Source: Streptomyces blattellae
GTDB lineage: Bacteria > Actinomycetota > Actinomycetes > Streptomycetales > Streptomycetaceae
DNA length: 52,104 nucleotides
Reading direction: 5' to 3'
Assembly: GCF_009709555.1 (NCBI RefSeq)
Contig: NZ_WJBG01000177.1
Location: 1-52,104, forward strand
Both the position numbers and the translations under genes were made by a program. The notes under the pieces are model-generated. The model was not told where the DNA came from and searched no databases. It was given only the letters and a program-made list of their open reading frames with translations. Below are positions 33,529 to 42,626 of the stretch, piece by piece; the stretch's first letter is position 1, and every line of letters begins with the position of its first letter.

Positions 33529-34077
33529 ATGCCTGCCGCCGGTACCAGCACGAAGAGCGACGAACGACGTCGGGCCATCATGGCCGCCGCGGTCGACTGC
33601 TTCGCGCAAAAAGGTTTCTACGGTACGACGACGCACGAGATCGCAGCGTGGGTCGGCGTCTCTCAGCCGTACCTCTACCGCCTGTACCCGAACAAGGAAG
33701 CGCTGTTCGCGGCGGCGGTCGACCACGTGTCGGTCGTCATGACCGACACGCTGGTCGCTCACTCGCCGGCGTCGGGCGGGGCCGGCCTCTCGCCCGAGGC
33801 GAGGTTGGATGCCGCACGCGGCGCTTACGCCGCGCTCGTCGCGGACCGGAACATCCTGCGTTTCCTCATGCACGCGAACTGTGCCGTCGGCGAGCCGCTG
33901 GTGGCACAGGCCGTGCGCCGATGCTACGCCAAGCAGGTCGACACCGTCCGGCAGCTGCTGGGCGACGACGCCGCCGTACGGCGCTGGTTCGGCGACGGAA
34001 TGCTCGACAACGTGGTCGCCGTGCTGGGTCTGGCCGATATCGATGAGCCGTGGGCGCACGTCCTCACCGCTCGATGA
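33529..34077 (+). CDS. TetR/AcrR-family transcriptional regulator
   Basis: This is a 182-residue protein. The N-terminal DNA-binding domain is typical: RRAIMAAAVDCFAQKGFYGT, then THEIAAWVGVSQPYLYRLYP and NKEALFAAAVDHV. The C-terminal ligand-binding part is helical and variable (GAYAALVADRNILRFLMHA, then ADIDEPWAHVL). It follows the NTF2-like gene by 25 bases on the same strand and probably represses both genes through the palindrome at 32998-33017. Confidence 0.85.
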   Translation: MPAAGTSTKSDERRRAIMAAAVDCFAQKGFYGTTTHEIAAWVGVSQPYLYRLYPNKEALFAAAVDHVSVVMTDTLVAHSPASGGAGLSPEARLDAARGAYAALVADRNILRFLMHANCAVGEPLVAQAVRRCYAKQVDTVRQLLGDDAAVRRWFGDGMLDNVVAVLGLADIDEPWAHVLTAR

Positions 34078-34111
34078 GACCCGACACCGGCAGTTCGGCG
34101 ACGACGGCCCC

Positions 34112-34329
34112 GAGCCTTCCCCGTAGGCCGGCTCGGCCAGCCGGTTCAGGACCCGCTCGGCGATCACGAGCTCCTCCCGCTCGGCCTGGACCTCCTGCAG
34201 CTGCCTGGCCAACTCCGCAGCGAGCCTGTCCAGTTCACTCCAGCGAGCCGTGATCCGCTCCAGCTCCCGCGTCCCCACGCCCTCCCCCGCTCTCGCGCAG
34301 CAGAACTTGAGGACACCCCCGAACGACAT
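34112..34329 (-). pseudogene. N-terminal fragment of a transposon-associated coiled-coil protein
   Basis: A frame starting at ATG 34329 gives about 70 meaningful residues: ELERITARWSELDRLAAELA and EVQAEREELVIAERVLNRLA, a coiled coil. The frame then runs into unrelated low-quality sequence. The same coiled-coil start is familiar from proteins next to Streptomyces transposases. The C-terminal part is missing, so I regard it as a remnant. Confidence 0.5.
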
Positions 34330-34431
34330 GTCAGACGATCTTCGCCGTGGACACTGGCCGACGACCAGCGCAAGTCGCTCTCCCGGCCCTCACACCAGGC
34401 CCGTGACCAGCAACTTCACGATGCATACCAC

Positions 34432-35175
34432 TCATTGGGGTTTGCCGAGATATGCCTCGATGACGTGGGGATCCTTGGACACCTCTGCATAAGTGCCGTT
34501 GGCGATGATCCGGCCGGTTTCGAGGACGTAGACGCGGTCGGTCATGCGTTGGACCGTCGGCATGTCGTGCTCTACGAGCAGTACCGCGCAGCCGAGCTCG
34601 GTCAGCACACTGTGGAGGACGGTGAGGAAGTCGTCGGCGTCCGATACCCCGGCCACGGGCTCGTCGAGGAGCAGCAGTCTGGGCTTGGTGACGAAGGCGC
34701 GGCCGAGTTCGACCAGCTTGCGGACGCCGTAGGGGAGTTCGCCGGTGAGGGTGTCCGCGTAGTCGGAGATGCCCAGCCGCTCCAGCGCCTCCATCGTCCT
34801 TCGCCTCACTGACTGGTTCGAGCTTGGACGAAGGCTGCTCCCGAAGGCCAGGCCGCTCTCGGCTGCGACGACGATGTTGTCCACGACCGACATGGACAAG
34901 AACAGCTCAAGGTTCTGGAATGTGCGAGAGATGCCCCGGCGGTACCGTGCGTGCGCTGGGAGGCGGCGCACGCTCTTGCCGTCGAACAGAACGTCGCCGG
35001 CGGACGGGCGCAGGCCGCCCGCTACGGCGTTGACCAACGTGCTCTTGCCGGCTCCGTTCGGGCCGATGAGGCCGACCCGCTCCCCCGGCTCGATGCTCAG
35101 GGTGACGTCGTCCATCGCCACGACGCCTCCGAACCTTTGCGAGACAGCAACCACGTCCAGGATCGGCGTGCTCAT
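34432..35175 (-). CDS. livG: Liv-type ABC transporter ATPase (LivG)
   Basis: This 247-residue ATPase has Walker A GPNGAGKST (about 37-45), a Q-loop in SRTFQNLELF, the LivG-type signature LPYGVRKLVELGRAF, Walker B LLLLDEPVAGV and the switch His in EHDM. It couples ATP hydrolysis to import by branched-chain-amino-acid-type permeases. The ATG overlaps the stop of the preceding LivH-LivM-LivF fusion gene (ATGA). With the fused LivF domain the complex has the two ATPases it needs. The substrate may be an amino acid, an aromatic acid or an amide; the flanking SDR and NTF2-like genes suggest a catabolic substrate. Confidence 0.9.
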   Translation of the reverse strand: MSTPILDVVAVSQRFGGVVAMDDVTLSIEPGERVGLIGPNGAGKSTLVNAVAGGLRPSAGDVLFDGKSVRRLPAHARYRRGISRTFQNLELFLSMSVVDNIVVAAESGLAFGSSLRPSSNQSVRRRTMEALERLGISDYADTLTGELPYGVRKLVELGRAFVTKPRLLLLDEPVAGVSDADDFLTVLHSVLTELGCAVLLVEHDMPTVQRMTDRVYVLETGRIIANGTYAEVSKDPHVIEAYLGKPQ

Positions 35176-37883
35176 GCGTCCACTCCTAGGTAAAGGTGCG
35201 ACAGCTCGTGGTCGACGAGCAGGCTCTGTGCGGATCCGGTCGTCGCGACGCGTCCACGGGCCAGGACGTAGGCGCGATCCGACAGTTCCAGGGCGGCGCG
35301 GGCGTTCTGCTCGATCAGCAGGACGGACACGTCTTGCTGATCGGCGATAGACCGGAGGCCCCGCATGATCTGCTGTGTGATGAGCGGCGACAAGCCCAAG
35401 GACGGCTCGTCGAGCATCAGGAGCCGTGGGGAGCCGACGAGAGCTCGGCCGATCGCCAGCATTTGCTGCTCGCCGCCCGACAGCGACCCGGAGAGCTGCC
35501 GGAGTCTCGACTTGAGGACGGGGAAGTGCTCGAATACCTCTTCCAGGGCGTCATCCAGGCCTCCTTGCTGTTCTCGGGGTCTGAAGAACATGCCCATCCG
35601 CAGGTTGTCCTGGACGGTGAGGTCGGGAAACACACCGCGCCCCTCCGGGACGTGTGCGATCCCGGCACGAGCGATCAGATGCGGCGAGTCGAGGTTCCGG
35701 CTCCCGATCAGCGTGCCGCTCCAAGAGATCTCGCCCCGTTCACACGGGATCAGGCCGGATATCACGCGCAGGACCGTCGACTTGCCTGCTCCGTTGGCAC
35801 CCAGCAGGCTCACGACCTCCCCTCGGCCGACCGTGAGGGAGAAGTCCTTGAGTACGCGGCCGTCGCCGTACCCGGCACTGACCTGATGCAGGCGGAGGAG
35901 CGCAGGCTGCTCCAGTGCGGGATGCTCGACGCCGTCGATCGGCGGCTCGGCGACCGCGACGGAATCACTGACGCCATCCGTCACCGCGTCTTCGGTCCCG
36001 TTCGCGTCGACGACATCCACTTCGCGGGGAGCGCTGACGAGCCGGCGCGCGATTCCGGCGAGCCCGCTCGGCGCCACGAGCATGACGACAAGGAGGGCGG
36101 CCCCGAAGACAAGCGGGGCTGGAAGTCCGGTGGAGTATTCGGGCACCAGCGTGATGAACGCGGCCCCTGCCAGGCTGCCGGCAACCGATCCTGACCCGCC
36201 GAGCACGACCGCGAGGAGGACGTACACACCGAAGAACACGTCGTAACTGTCAGGCGCGACGAAGGCGATCAGTACGCCTGTCAGCGCACCGCTGAGGCCG
36301 ATCAGCCCTGAGCTGAGAACGAATGCGCCGAGTTTGACACGCACCGTGTTCAAGCCGAGCGCCCTGGCGCCATTCTCGCTGTCGCGAACCGCACGCCAGT
36401 TCCGGCCCAAGCGGCTCGAACCCGCCCACCCGGCGAACAGGGCGACCGCCGCCGCGACAACATAGACGAGCCAGTACTGAGATTCGGGGGTGAGGAACGC
36501 CTCCGACGCCAGGGTCTTGCCCCGGTCACCGCCGGTGACGTCCCTGAAGTAGAGAAGCAGTTCCGGGGTCGCGAAAGCGAACAGCAATGTCAGCAGTGCC
36601 AGGTACAGGCCCGAGAGCCGGATGACGGCGATGCCGATAACCAATCCGAGGACTGCCGCGGCGACGCCGGCCACGACCAGCGCCAGGATGAGCGGAACCC
36701 CCTCCTCCACCGCGATGGCCGCACCGTAGCCGCCCGCCGCCGCGAACCCACCCGTGCCGAGTGAGACCTGTCCGCCGTGCCCTGCCACGATGTTCAGGCC
36801 GACCACGGCGACGAACGCCGCCAGGACGGTGGCGACGGTGTACATGTCCGTCACCGGCAACACGTACGGGACCATCGCCAGCAGCACCGCTACCGCCGCC
36901 CACCCAGCCCATGGGACAGCGCGCATCCAAGGAGCCGGCCGCAGCGAGGGAAACCCACGACGGGCGACCCCGCTCCTGCGCCCTCTTCGTGCTGCCCCGG
37001 CACCGAGGTCGGGCTCATCAAGCTCGCGTTCGGCCCGGCCGAAGAGCCCGTGCGGCCGGAAGACGAGGATCAGCGCCACCGCGAGGAACGTGTAGGTCGA
37101 GACGAGTTCTCCGCCGGGGTAGACCACCAGCAGGTTGGTACCGACCCCGAACGCGATCGCCCCCAGGACGACACCGACGATGTTCGTGAAGCCGCCCAGG
37201 ATGACCGCGGCGACGGCCGTCAGCAGGAAGGTCGCGAAACTCGTCGGCGAGAGATAGGTGAGCGGAGTGACCAGCAGCGCCGCGGCCGAACCGTACGCCC
37301 CGCCGATGAGCCATCCGGCGAGGCGCACGCGCTTGACGTCAACGCCGAGCAGCTGTGCCGTCATGGGGCCCGAGCTGGTCGCCCGCATCCCCAGACCGAG
37401 TCTGCTCCGCTCCACCAGAACCAGCAGGACCGCGGTCATCACCACCGCGGTGCCGATGATAAACAGCTGGTTGGCGCTGACCGAGAGCGTCGACCCGAAC
37501 CGAACGGTGCCCGCATCCGCGAGGACCGGCGGGAGACTCCTGGGCTGAAGACCCCAGATCAGGCTCGCAGCGCCCTCCAGCCCGAGAAAGACCCCCATCG
37601 TGGCGATCGAGATCGTGAAGGCCGGCTGCTTGGACAACGGGACGACGAGGAGGCGCTCGACGAGGCCGCCCAGGAGTGCCCCGACGCCGGCCGCGGCGGG
37701 AAGAACGACCCAGTACGGGACGCCGCCCTTCAGCATGTCGTAGGCGACATACCCGACGATGACGCCCATGCCCCCCAACGCGAAGTTGAGGACCCTCGTC
37801 GTGCGGTACACGACCACCAGGCCCTGACCGGCGAGTGCATACAACAGACCTGTCACGGCACCGCTCAGGATCACGCTTAGCAT
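35172..37883 (-). CDS. LivH-LivM-LivF triple fusion of a Liv-type importer
   Basis: This is a single 903-residue polypeptide. Residues about 1-290 are a LivH permease (LSVILSGAVTGLLYALAGQG; VVYRTTRVLNFALGGMGVI; GANxG-like GVDVKRVRLAGWLIGG). Residues about 320-615 are a LivM permease (GLNIVAGHGGQVSLGTGGF; AVRDSENGARALGLN; GVYVLLAVVLGGSGSVAG). After a linker, residues about 660-903 form LivF: Walker A GANGAGKST, signature LSGGEQQMLAIGRAL, Walker B LMLDEPSLGL and EQNARAAL. GGAG precedes the ATG at 37883. Two-part fusions of permease and ATPase are common in Liv systems; all three in one chain is unusual. It lies 46 bases after the binding-protein gene and overlaps livG by four bases. Confidence 0.9.
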   Translation of the reverse strand: MLSVILSGAVTGLLYALAGQGLVVVYRTTRVLNFALGGMGVIVGYVAYDMLKGGVPYWVVLPAAAGVGALLGGLVERLLVVPLSKQPAFTISIATMGVFLGLEGAASLIWGLQPRSLPPVLADAGTVRFGSTLSVSANQLFIIGTAVVMTAVLLVLVERSRLGLGMRATSSGPMTAQLLGVDVKRVRLAGWLIGGAYGSAAALLVTPLTYLSPTSFATFLLTAVAAVILGGFTNIVGVVLGAIAFGVGTNLLVVYPGGELVSTYTFLAVALILVFRPHGLFGRAERELDEPDLGAGAARRGRRSGVARRGFPSLRPAPWMRAVPWAGWAAVAVLLAMVPYVLPVTDMYTVATVLAAFVAVVGLNIVAGHGGQVSLGTGGFAAAGGYGAAIAVEEGVPLILALVVAGVAAAVLGLVIGIAVIRLSGLYLALLTLLFAFATPELLLYFRDVTGGDRGKTLASEAFLTPESQYWLVYVVAAAVALFAGWAGSSRLGRNWRAVRDSENGARALGLNTVRVKLGAFVLSSGLIGLSGALTGVLIAFVAPDSYDVFFGVYVLLAVVLGGSGSVAGSLAGAAFITLVPEYSTGLPAPLVFGAALLVVMLVAPSGLAGIARRLVSAPREVDVVDANGTEDAVTDGVSDSVAVAEPPIDGVEHPALEQPALLRLHQVSAGYGDGRVLKDFSLTVGRGEVVSLLGANGAGKSTVLRVISGLIPCERGEISWSGTLIGSRNLDSPHLIARAGIAHVPEGRGVFPDLTVQDNLRMGMFFRPREQQGGLDDALEEVFEHFPVLKSRLRQLSGSLSGGEQQMLAIGRALVGSPRLLMLDEPSLGLSPLITQQIMRGLRSIADQQDVSVLLIEQNARAALELSDRAYVLARGRVATTGSAQSLLVDHELSHLYLGVDA

Positions 37884-37929
37884 CAGTTCGCTCCTCGTTC
37901 AGCGCTTAGTGCCAGAACAACCGTGAGTG

Positions 37930-39150
37930 CTACTTGGGCAGCGGAGCGAAGTCGGTGACCTTCTCCAGACCGACGTCACCGCCGCCCTCGGCGACCTTCC
38001 AGAAGGACTGCGCGGCAACCGCGGCATGAGAGTCGCTGGAGTACGTCATGAGCGGCGTCGTCCCGAGCTCCAGGTCCTTGAACTCCAGGGCCTTGATGAA
38101 CGACTCCGAGGTCGGCTCCGCCCCGCCTTCGGTCGCCTCGCTGATGCCGTGCGCGATGATGGACCCGACGTTGTAGCCGATGCCGGTGTTCGTGTCGTCC
38201 ACCTGGTCGGCGCAGTCACCGCCGAGATCCGCCACAGCGGAGCGGTAGGCCTTCACACTCGGCTCCGACGTCTGCGTCGACGGCCACGCCCACTGGGCGA
38301 CGTAGGTTCCGGCCGCGAGACCCCCAGCGAGTTCCAGGTACTTGGGTCCGTACGCGAACGGGTTGAGGACCCACTCCGGGTCGTAGCCGATGGCATCCGA
38401 GGCCTTCTGCAGCGCGGCGATCTGCGTGTCGACGAAGTTGACGTACACGGCCTGCGCTCCTGAGCTCTTCAGCTTGTGCGCGAGGGAGGCGAAGTCCGTC
38501 GTGTCGACGGGAACGCTCTCCACAGCCGCCAGCTCGACGCCTGCATCCTTCGTGATCGAAGGCATCGCGTCGGCGACCGGTTCGCCGGCCGGTCCGCTGT
38601 AGGCAAACGCCATCTTTTCCGCATCCAGGGTCGAGCTGATGAACTCGACTGTGCCCTTCGCGTCCTGAACGTAGGACGGGTAGTAGCCGAACTGGCCATC
38701 CCACGGCGGAGGCGTCACCATGGCGCCATCGGCGGTGGCGAAGGTCGGGATTCGGCGCGACTCCAGCGCCGGTCGCGACGCCTCCGCTGGGGCGGTCCCG
38801 GCGACGTAGGCGGCGAAGACGCCGTCGTTGGCGAAGTTCCGCGCGATCGACGCGGCACGCGACGGGTCGTACTGGCTGTCCTCCTTGCGCACCTCCACCT
38901 CGTAGCCGTTGAGCTCATCCGAGCCGCTCACCGACTTCAGGTACGCTTCCACGCCGCAGCCTTGCGCGAACCCCGCCGCCGCCACGGGTCCGCTCAACGG
39001 CACGGAGACTCCCAGGACCAGCGCCTTGTCCGAGCCACTGCTCGCGGTGCCACCGCACGCGGCCAGCGCGAGCGTGCAAACCGATCCCAGTGCAACCACC
39101 GCGAGAGTTCTGGGCCTCGAGCCGAGGCCAGAAGGCGTGCCAATGCTCAT
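37930..39150 (-). CDS. Periplasmic-binding lipoprotein of a Liv-type importer
   Basis: This is a 406-residue protein starting at ATG 39150 behind AAGGAGAG. A lipoprotein signal peptide ends in the lipobox LAAC (VCTLALAACGG, about residues 26-36). The mature part is a type I periplasmic binding protein of the LivJ/amide-binding kind: LVLGVSVPLSGPVAAAGFAQ, RKEDSQYDPSRAASIARNF, AEASRPALESRRIPTF and YYPSYVQDAKGTVEF. It captures the ligand for the LivHMF-LivG importer encoded just downstream. A 21-bp palindrome lies 68 bp upstream of the start and probably controls the whole transport operon. Confidence 0.9.
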   Translation of the reverse strand: MSIGTPSGLGSRPRTLAVVALGSVCTLALAACGGTASSGSDKALVLGVSVPLSGPVAAAGFAQGCGVEAYLKSVSGSDELNGYEVEVRKEDSQYDPSRAASIARNFANDGVFAAYVAGTAPAEASRPALESRRIPTFATADGAMVTPPPWDGQFGYYPSYVQDAKGTVEFISSTLDAEKMAFAYSGPAGEPVADAMPSITKDAGVELAAVESVPVDTTDFASLAHKLKSSGAQAVYVNFVDTQIAALQKASDAIGYDPEWVLNPFAYGPKYLELAGGLAAGTYVAQWAWPSTQTSEPSVKAYRSAVADLGGDCADQVDDTNTGIGYNVGSIIAHGISEATEGGAEPTSESFIKALEFKDLELGTTPLMTYSSDSHAAVAAQSFWKVAEGGGDVGLEKVTDFAPLPK

Positions 39151-39217
39151 GGGTTCTCTCCTTTGAGATTCGGAAGCCGGTCTCGGGCACATCAACCGTG
39201 ACCAGAACCGCTCCCGA

Positions 39218-39238
39218 GTACGGTTTGGCGTACCGTAC
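39218..39238. promoter_or_regulatory. Palindromic operator upstream of the binding-protein gene
   Basis: GTACGGT (39218-39224) and ACCGTAC (39232-39238) are perfect inverted arms around TTGGCGT. A copy identical in 19 of 21 positions lies at 40174-40194 in the SDR/IclR gap. The most likely reader is the IclR protein encoded at 40260. Confidence 0.7.
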
Positions 39239-39290
39239 TTTGAACCAACCTTGAAGGCAAGAAGTCCGAATGCTCCATACCTGCTGGAGA

Positions 39291-40073
39291 TCAGATCGTT
39301 GCGCCACCATCGATGACCAAGCACTGGCCAGTCGTCAGGGACGTGAGCGCGGTCAGGTAGAACACCGCATCGGCGACATCGTCAGCAGTGGCGACCCGAG
39401 GGATCGGATAGCCGGCAGCCAGCCCCTCGATCTCCTCCTCGCTGAGCACCCCACGCATCCAGTCCGTGCTGATGGGCCCGGGACACACCGCGTTCACGCG
39501 GATCTGCGGAGCGAGCGCACGGGCCAGCGACTTCGTCATGGTGTTGAGCGCCCCTTTGCTCGCGCAGTAGGCGATTGACGATCCCTGGCCGGTGATGGCG
39601 GCGGCGGAACTGACGTTGACGACCGAGGCCCGAGGAGACTGCCGAAGCAGCGGAACCGCGGCACGCGTCACGAAGTACGGCCCCTTCAGGTTCACGTCAA
39701 GAATGCGGTCCCAGATCACCTCGGAGAGTTCCTCCAGCCTCTGGTGCTGGATGAACGCGGTGGTGCCGGCACTGTTGACGAGCGCGTCCAACCGGCCGAA
39801 CTCGCGCTCCACGCGGCTCACCATGTCGCGGACCTTGGCATCGTCGGACACGTCGCACTCCACCACGAGAGCGCGCGCCCCAGCCGACTCCACGAGCGCG
39901 GCAGTCCGCCGAGCGTCGTTCTCGGTGCCGAAGTGGTTGACGACCACGTCGAACCCATGGCGAGCAAACCTGACGGCACATCCGCGTCCGACCCCGGTAG
40001 CCGCGCCGGTGATCAGCACGACGCCGCCTGCGGTCGGTGGCGGCGACAGTTCCTCCGCGCCCATGTCAGACAT
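39291..40073 (-). CDS. Short-chain dehydrogenase/reductase
   Basis: This is a 260-residue classical SDR. It has the cofactor motif TGAATGVGRG (TGxxxGxG, about residues 21-30), the acidic residue in VECDVSDDAKV, NSAG at the end of strand 4, the catalytic Ser in VVNVSSAAAI, and YCASK (Tyr-x3-Lys). The C-terminus GQCLVIDGGATI is typical. It oxidises or reduces a hydroxyl/carbonyl with NAD(P)(H). The gene sits between the divergent IclR regulator and the Liv operon, with the shared palindromes on both sides, so it probably belongs to the same catabolic regulon. Start ATG 40073 is preferred; ATG 40064 is possible. Confidence 0.85.
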   Translation of the reverse strand: MSDMGAEELSPPPTAGGVVLITGAATGVGRGCAVRFARHGFDVVVNHFGTENDARRTAALVESAGARALVVECDVSDDAKVRDMVSRVEREFGRLDALVNSAGTTAFIQHQRLEELSEVIWDRILDVNLKGPYFVTRAAVPLLRQSPRASVVNVSSAAAITGQGSSIAYCASKGALNTMTKSLARALAPQIRVNAVCPGPISTDWMRGVLSEEEIEGLAAGYPIPRVATADDVADAVFYLTALTSLTTGQCLVIDGGATI

Positions 40074-40173
40074 GCCGACCCACGCCGGTGTTCCCTTTGT
40101 TCCCTATGCAGACCATCCTGGCTCCTCCACACGGTGTCGAATAGCGCAGCCCCGGGACGGCAATTACTCCGTC

Positions 40174-40194
40174 TTACGGTTCGGCGTACCGTAC
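40174..40194. promoter_or_regulatory. Palindromic operator in the SDR/IclR divergent gap
   Basis: TTACGGT (40174-40180) and ACCGTAC (40188-40194) flank TCGGCGT. It is the sister site of 39218-39238. It lies 100 bp from the SDR start and 65 bp from the IclR start, so it can control both directions. Confidence 0.7.
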
Positions 40195-40259
40195 TTTTGC
40201 ACCTCAGGAGGGCGCAAGGACCCGGCTCGGCCCCGGAGGAGGCTCTAGCATCGGGACCC

Positions 40260-41021
40260 ATGAGCACCGACACGATCGCCGTTTTGGACCGGGCACTCAG
40301 CGTGCTCCGCACTCTCGCGCTACGACCGGAGGGTTACTCCCTGCCCGAACTGGTCGAGGAGATGGGTCTGCCGAAGACGACAGTGCGGCGCTTTCTGGTG
40401 ACATTGGCGGGGCAGGGGTTCGCGGACTACGACGAAGAGCGCCAGCGGTACACGCTCGGCGTCCTCATTCTCGGCCTCGCCGCGGGCCTCACCCAGCAGA
40501 ACATCATCGCGGTCACGCTCCACCCCGCACTTGAGCGGCTACAGCAGGAGACCGACGAAACGGCCTCACTGTGGATCCGAGTCCGCTTCTCGGCGCTGTG
40601 CCTCAGCAGCATCGAAAGCCCGAAGTTCGTACGCACCGTCAGCCCGCTCGGCCGCTCGATTCCGCTGTACGCCAGCGCTCACAGCAAGGTGCTGCTCACC
40701 AGACTTCCCGACGAGGAGCTGACCGATTACCTGGCCGCCACCGACCTACGGCCACTGACATCGCAGACCATCACGGACCCGGCGGCCTTAAGAGAGGAGA
40801 TCAAACTCGTCAGAGGACAGGGGTATGCCGTGAGCAAGTGCGAGGTCAACGACGACGTCGTGGGTATCGCCGCGCCGGTGACCGACCGTACCGGCCGGAT
40901 CATTGCCTGCCTCTCGGTCACGGCACCGGCACACCGCGTTGACGACCGGCGGCTCTCGGAACTGATCTCGTCGGTTCGCGACGCCGCGGCCTTCGGGGCA
41001 GAGCGCATCTCAGGCTCGTAG
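40260..41021 (+). CDS. IclR-family transcriptional regulator
   Basis: This is a 253-residue protein from ATG 40260. The N-terminal winged helix is clear: AVLDRALSVLRTLALRPEGY, LPELVEEMGLPKTTVRRFLV, then QRYTLGVLILGLAAG. The C-terminal effector domain has the IclR pattern (SLWIRVRFSALCLSSIESPK; GRSIPLYASAHSKVLLTRLP; GYAVSKCEVNDDVVGIAAPV; IIACLSVTAPAHRV). IclR proteins bind a catabolite and repress or activate adjacent pathways. It is divergent from the SDR gene, and two matching palindromes mark its probable targets: itself, the SDR gene and the Liv transport operon. Confidence 0.9.
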   Translation: MSTDTIAVLDRALSVLRTLALRPEGYSLPELVEEMGLPKTTVRRFLVTLAGQGFADYDEERQRYTLGVLILGLAAGLTQQNIIAVTLHPALERLQQETDETASLWIRVRFSALCLSSIESPKFVRTVSPLGRSIPLYASAHSKVLLTRLPDEELTDYLAATDLRPLTSQTITDPAALREEIKLVRGQGYAVSKCEVNDDVVGIAAPVTDRTGRIIACLSVTAPAHRVDDRRLSELISSVRDAAAFGAERISGS

Positions 41022-41129
41022 TACTCACCCCGAACCAGAATCCGCGCGCACGACTGCCTTTGGTCACATACGCCCAGAGGCCGGGATGCGACTGTCTTCG
41101 CATAGAACCCACCTGGAGATGGGACTGCG

Positions 41130-41240
41130 ATGATCACAGTGGATCCGCGCACGAGAGCAAAGCCGGTCGAGCCCACGCTGTTCCGGGAAGTGCTCGGCTC
41201 CTGCCCGGCAGGAGTCGTTCCGGTGACGACGACCGTTCTC
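41130..41240 (+). pseudogene. Truncated flavin reductase N-terminus
   Basis: ATG 41130 starts a frame with PTLFREVLGSCPAGVVPVTT, matching the opening of flavin-reductase-like FMN-binding proteins (FRxVLGxFPTGVTVVT). The similarity ends after about 35 residues, where the frame enters G/C-rich junk and a 7-bp tandem repeat. This is the 5' stub of a gene cut by later rearrangement. It may once have belonged with the IclR-controlled catabolic genes. Confidence 0.6.
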
Positions 41241-41325
41241 GGCGGGTGCTCCGGTCACCCTGACCGGAGGCCGCGATCTGCGGTATTCGGCCTGCCGGGC
41301 CGGGTCGGGTCGGCGGCGTCGCGGC

Positions 41326-41416
41326 GGTCGGCGGTCGGCGGTCGGCGGTCGGCGGTCGGCGGTCGGCGGTCGGCGGTCGGCGGTCGGCGGTCGGCGGTCG
41401 GCGGTCGGCGGTCGGC
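41326..41416. repeat. Thirteen perfect tandem copies of GGTCGGC
   Basis: A 7-bp unit GGTCGGC is repeated exactly 13 times, followed by a partial GGT. Because 21 bp is three units, an open frame across it reads as a seven-residue repeat (RRSAVGG). It lies between a truncated flavin reductase and a decayed transposase, at what looks like an insertion or deletion junction. Confidence 0.9.
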
Positions 41417-41434
41417 GGTTCATGCTGGGGATGG

Positions 41435-42625
41435 ATGTTGAGGGTGCGTCCTGTCTTGGAGGTGGTGCCGCGCTCGTGCAGGGGGCCGGCAGTCGGCGCA
41501 CAGGCGTTTGAACTGGGTGGTGCGGGCGCCGCCGGCTTTGATCCGGCCGAGGTCGGCGGTGCGTTCGGCCGGGGCAGGTCGCAGTGCCGGCTGCGGGTGT
41601 GGCCCGCGGCCTGCGACTTTCGCGCAGCTCGCCGGTGCCATGGGCGCAGTCGCCGAGCACGGTTGACCCGCCGTCCTCTCCGTCCAGCAGATCACGGGCG
41701 ACGGCCGCTTCGTGGCTGCCGGGACCATAGCCGCCGGTGACGGCGACTGCGGCGAACAGCCCGCTCTCCGGCTCGAAGGAGACGTGTCCTTTGCAGCCCT
41801 CTGAAGCCGTCGCTGTGGCGGGCGCGGCGCGCGGGGCGATGCACCCAGCGGCCGTCACGGCCGTCGGAGTCCTCGGCCGGTTCCACGTCCTGCCCGGAGA
41901 CCAGGGCCAGCAGGCCCACCGCGTTCGCCGCCCTCTCGCCCAGTTCCTGTTCAGGCAGGTGTCCGAGCAAGTTGATCGCGTCGGTGACCAGCGCATCGAC
42001 CAGCGCGGCGCGCGCCTGCCCGTCGTTCCAGGCGATCTTCGGGTTGCCCGGGTCAGTGTGTTTGCCCGGGTCGGTGTAGTCGTGCGCATGATCTGGGTGA
42101 CGGTGTCCCGGGTGGCCACCGCGTCATCGGGGACGGCGGAGGCCAAAGCGCACCGCTGCTTGTCCTTGAGTACCCCGGTCGCGTCCACGACCTCCTTGAC
42201 CTTGGGGAAGATCCGCATCGGATCGGTCGAGTGGCGCAGCCGGCGCCTGAAGTGCGTCCGCAGCGACGGATCGAATGCAATGTCGTACAGGACCAGCCCG
42301 CAGGCCGCTTTCCGCCGCAGATCACACCGCAGTTCCTGGACCGCCTCGAAGTCCGACAGGCCATGCAGGCTCTACAGGCTCTACAGGCTCTACAGCACAC
42401 CGTCGCGGCAAGGACCTGCGGCGGCGACTGGCACGGCCGTTGAACGAGGGATACACGTCGGCGAACATCGACGGCGGGAACAGGGCCTCCCTGTGCTCGG
42501 CAGGAAACGCGAAACACGCTCCCTGCCTGGATCAACTCCCGGCACGTCTCCCGCACGTGGGTGTGCGTCAACGCGACGTCCGTTTTCTGCCAGCAAAGAC
42601 AGCCGCGTCGAACCAGCATGTGGCA
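41435..42625 (-). pseudogene. Degraded IS1182-family transposase
   Basis: Pieces of one transposase occur in several frames on the minus strand: an N-terminal piece (CRELIQAGSVF; FADVYPSFNGRA), FDPSLRTHFRRRLRHSTDP-like sequence, RIFPKVKEVVDATGVLKDKQ, LLGHLPEQELGERAANAVGL followed by LALVSGQDVEPAEDSDGRDG, and GHVSFEPESGLFAAVAVTGG then YGPGSHEAAVARDLLDGE. These are IS1182-type segments. Several frameshifts, a 3 x 9-bp CTCTACAGG expansion at 42368-42394 and loss of the C-terminal catalytic end make it non-functional. Confidence 0.7.
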
Positions 42626-42626
42626 C

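Noticed and set aside
41326..41416. Possible CRISPR or iteron array
   Set aside because: The units are contiguous 7-mers without spacers, so this is simple tandem slippage.
42368..42394. Three copies of CTCTACAGG as a possible regulatory repeat
   Set aside because: They lie inside the decayed IS1182 transposase and look like a small slippage expansion.
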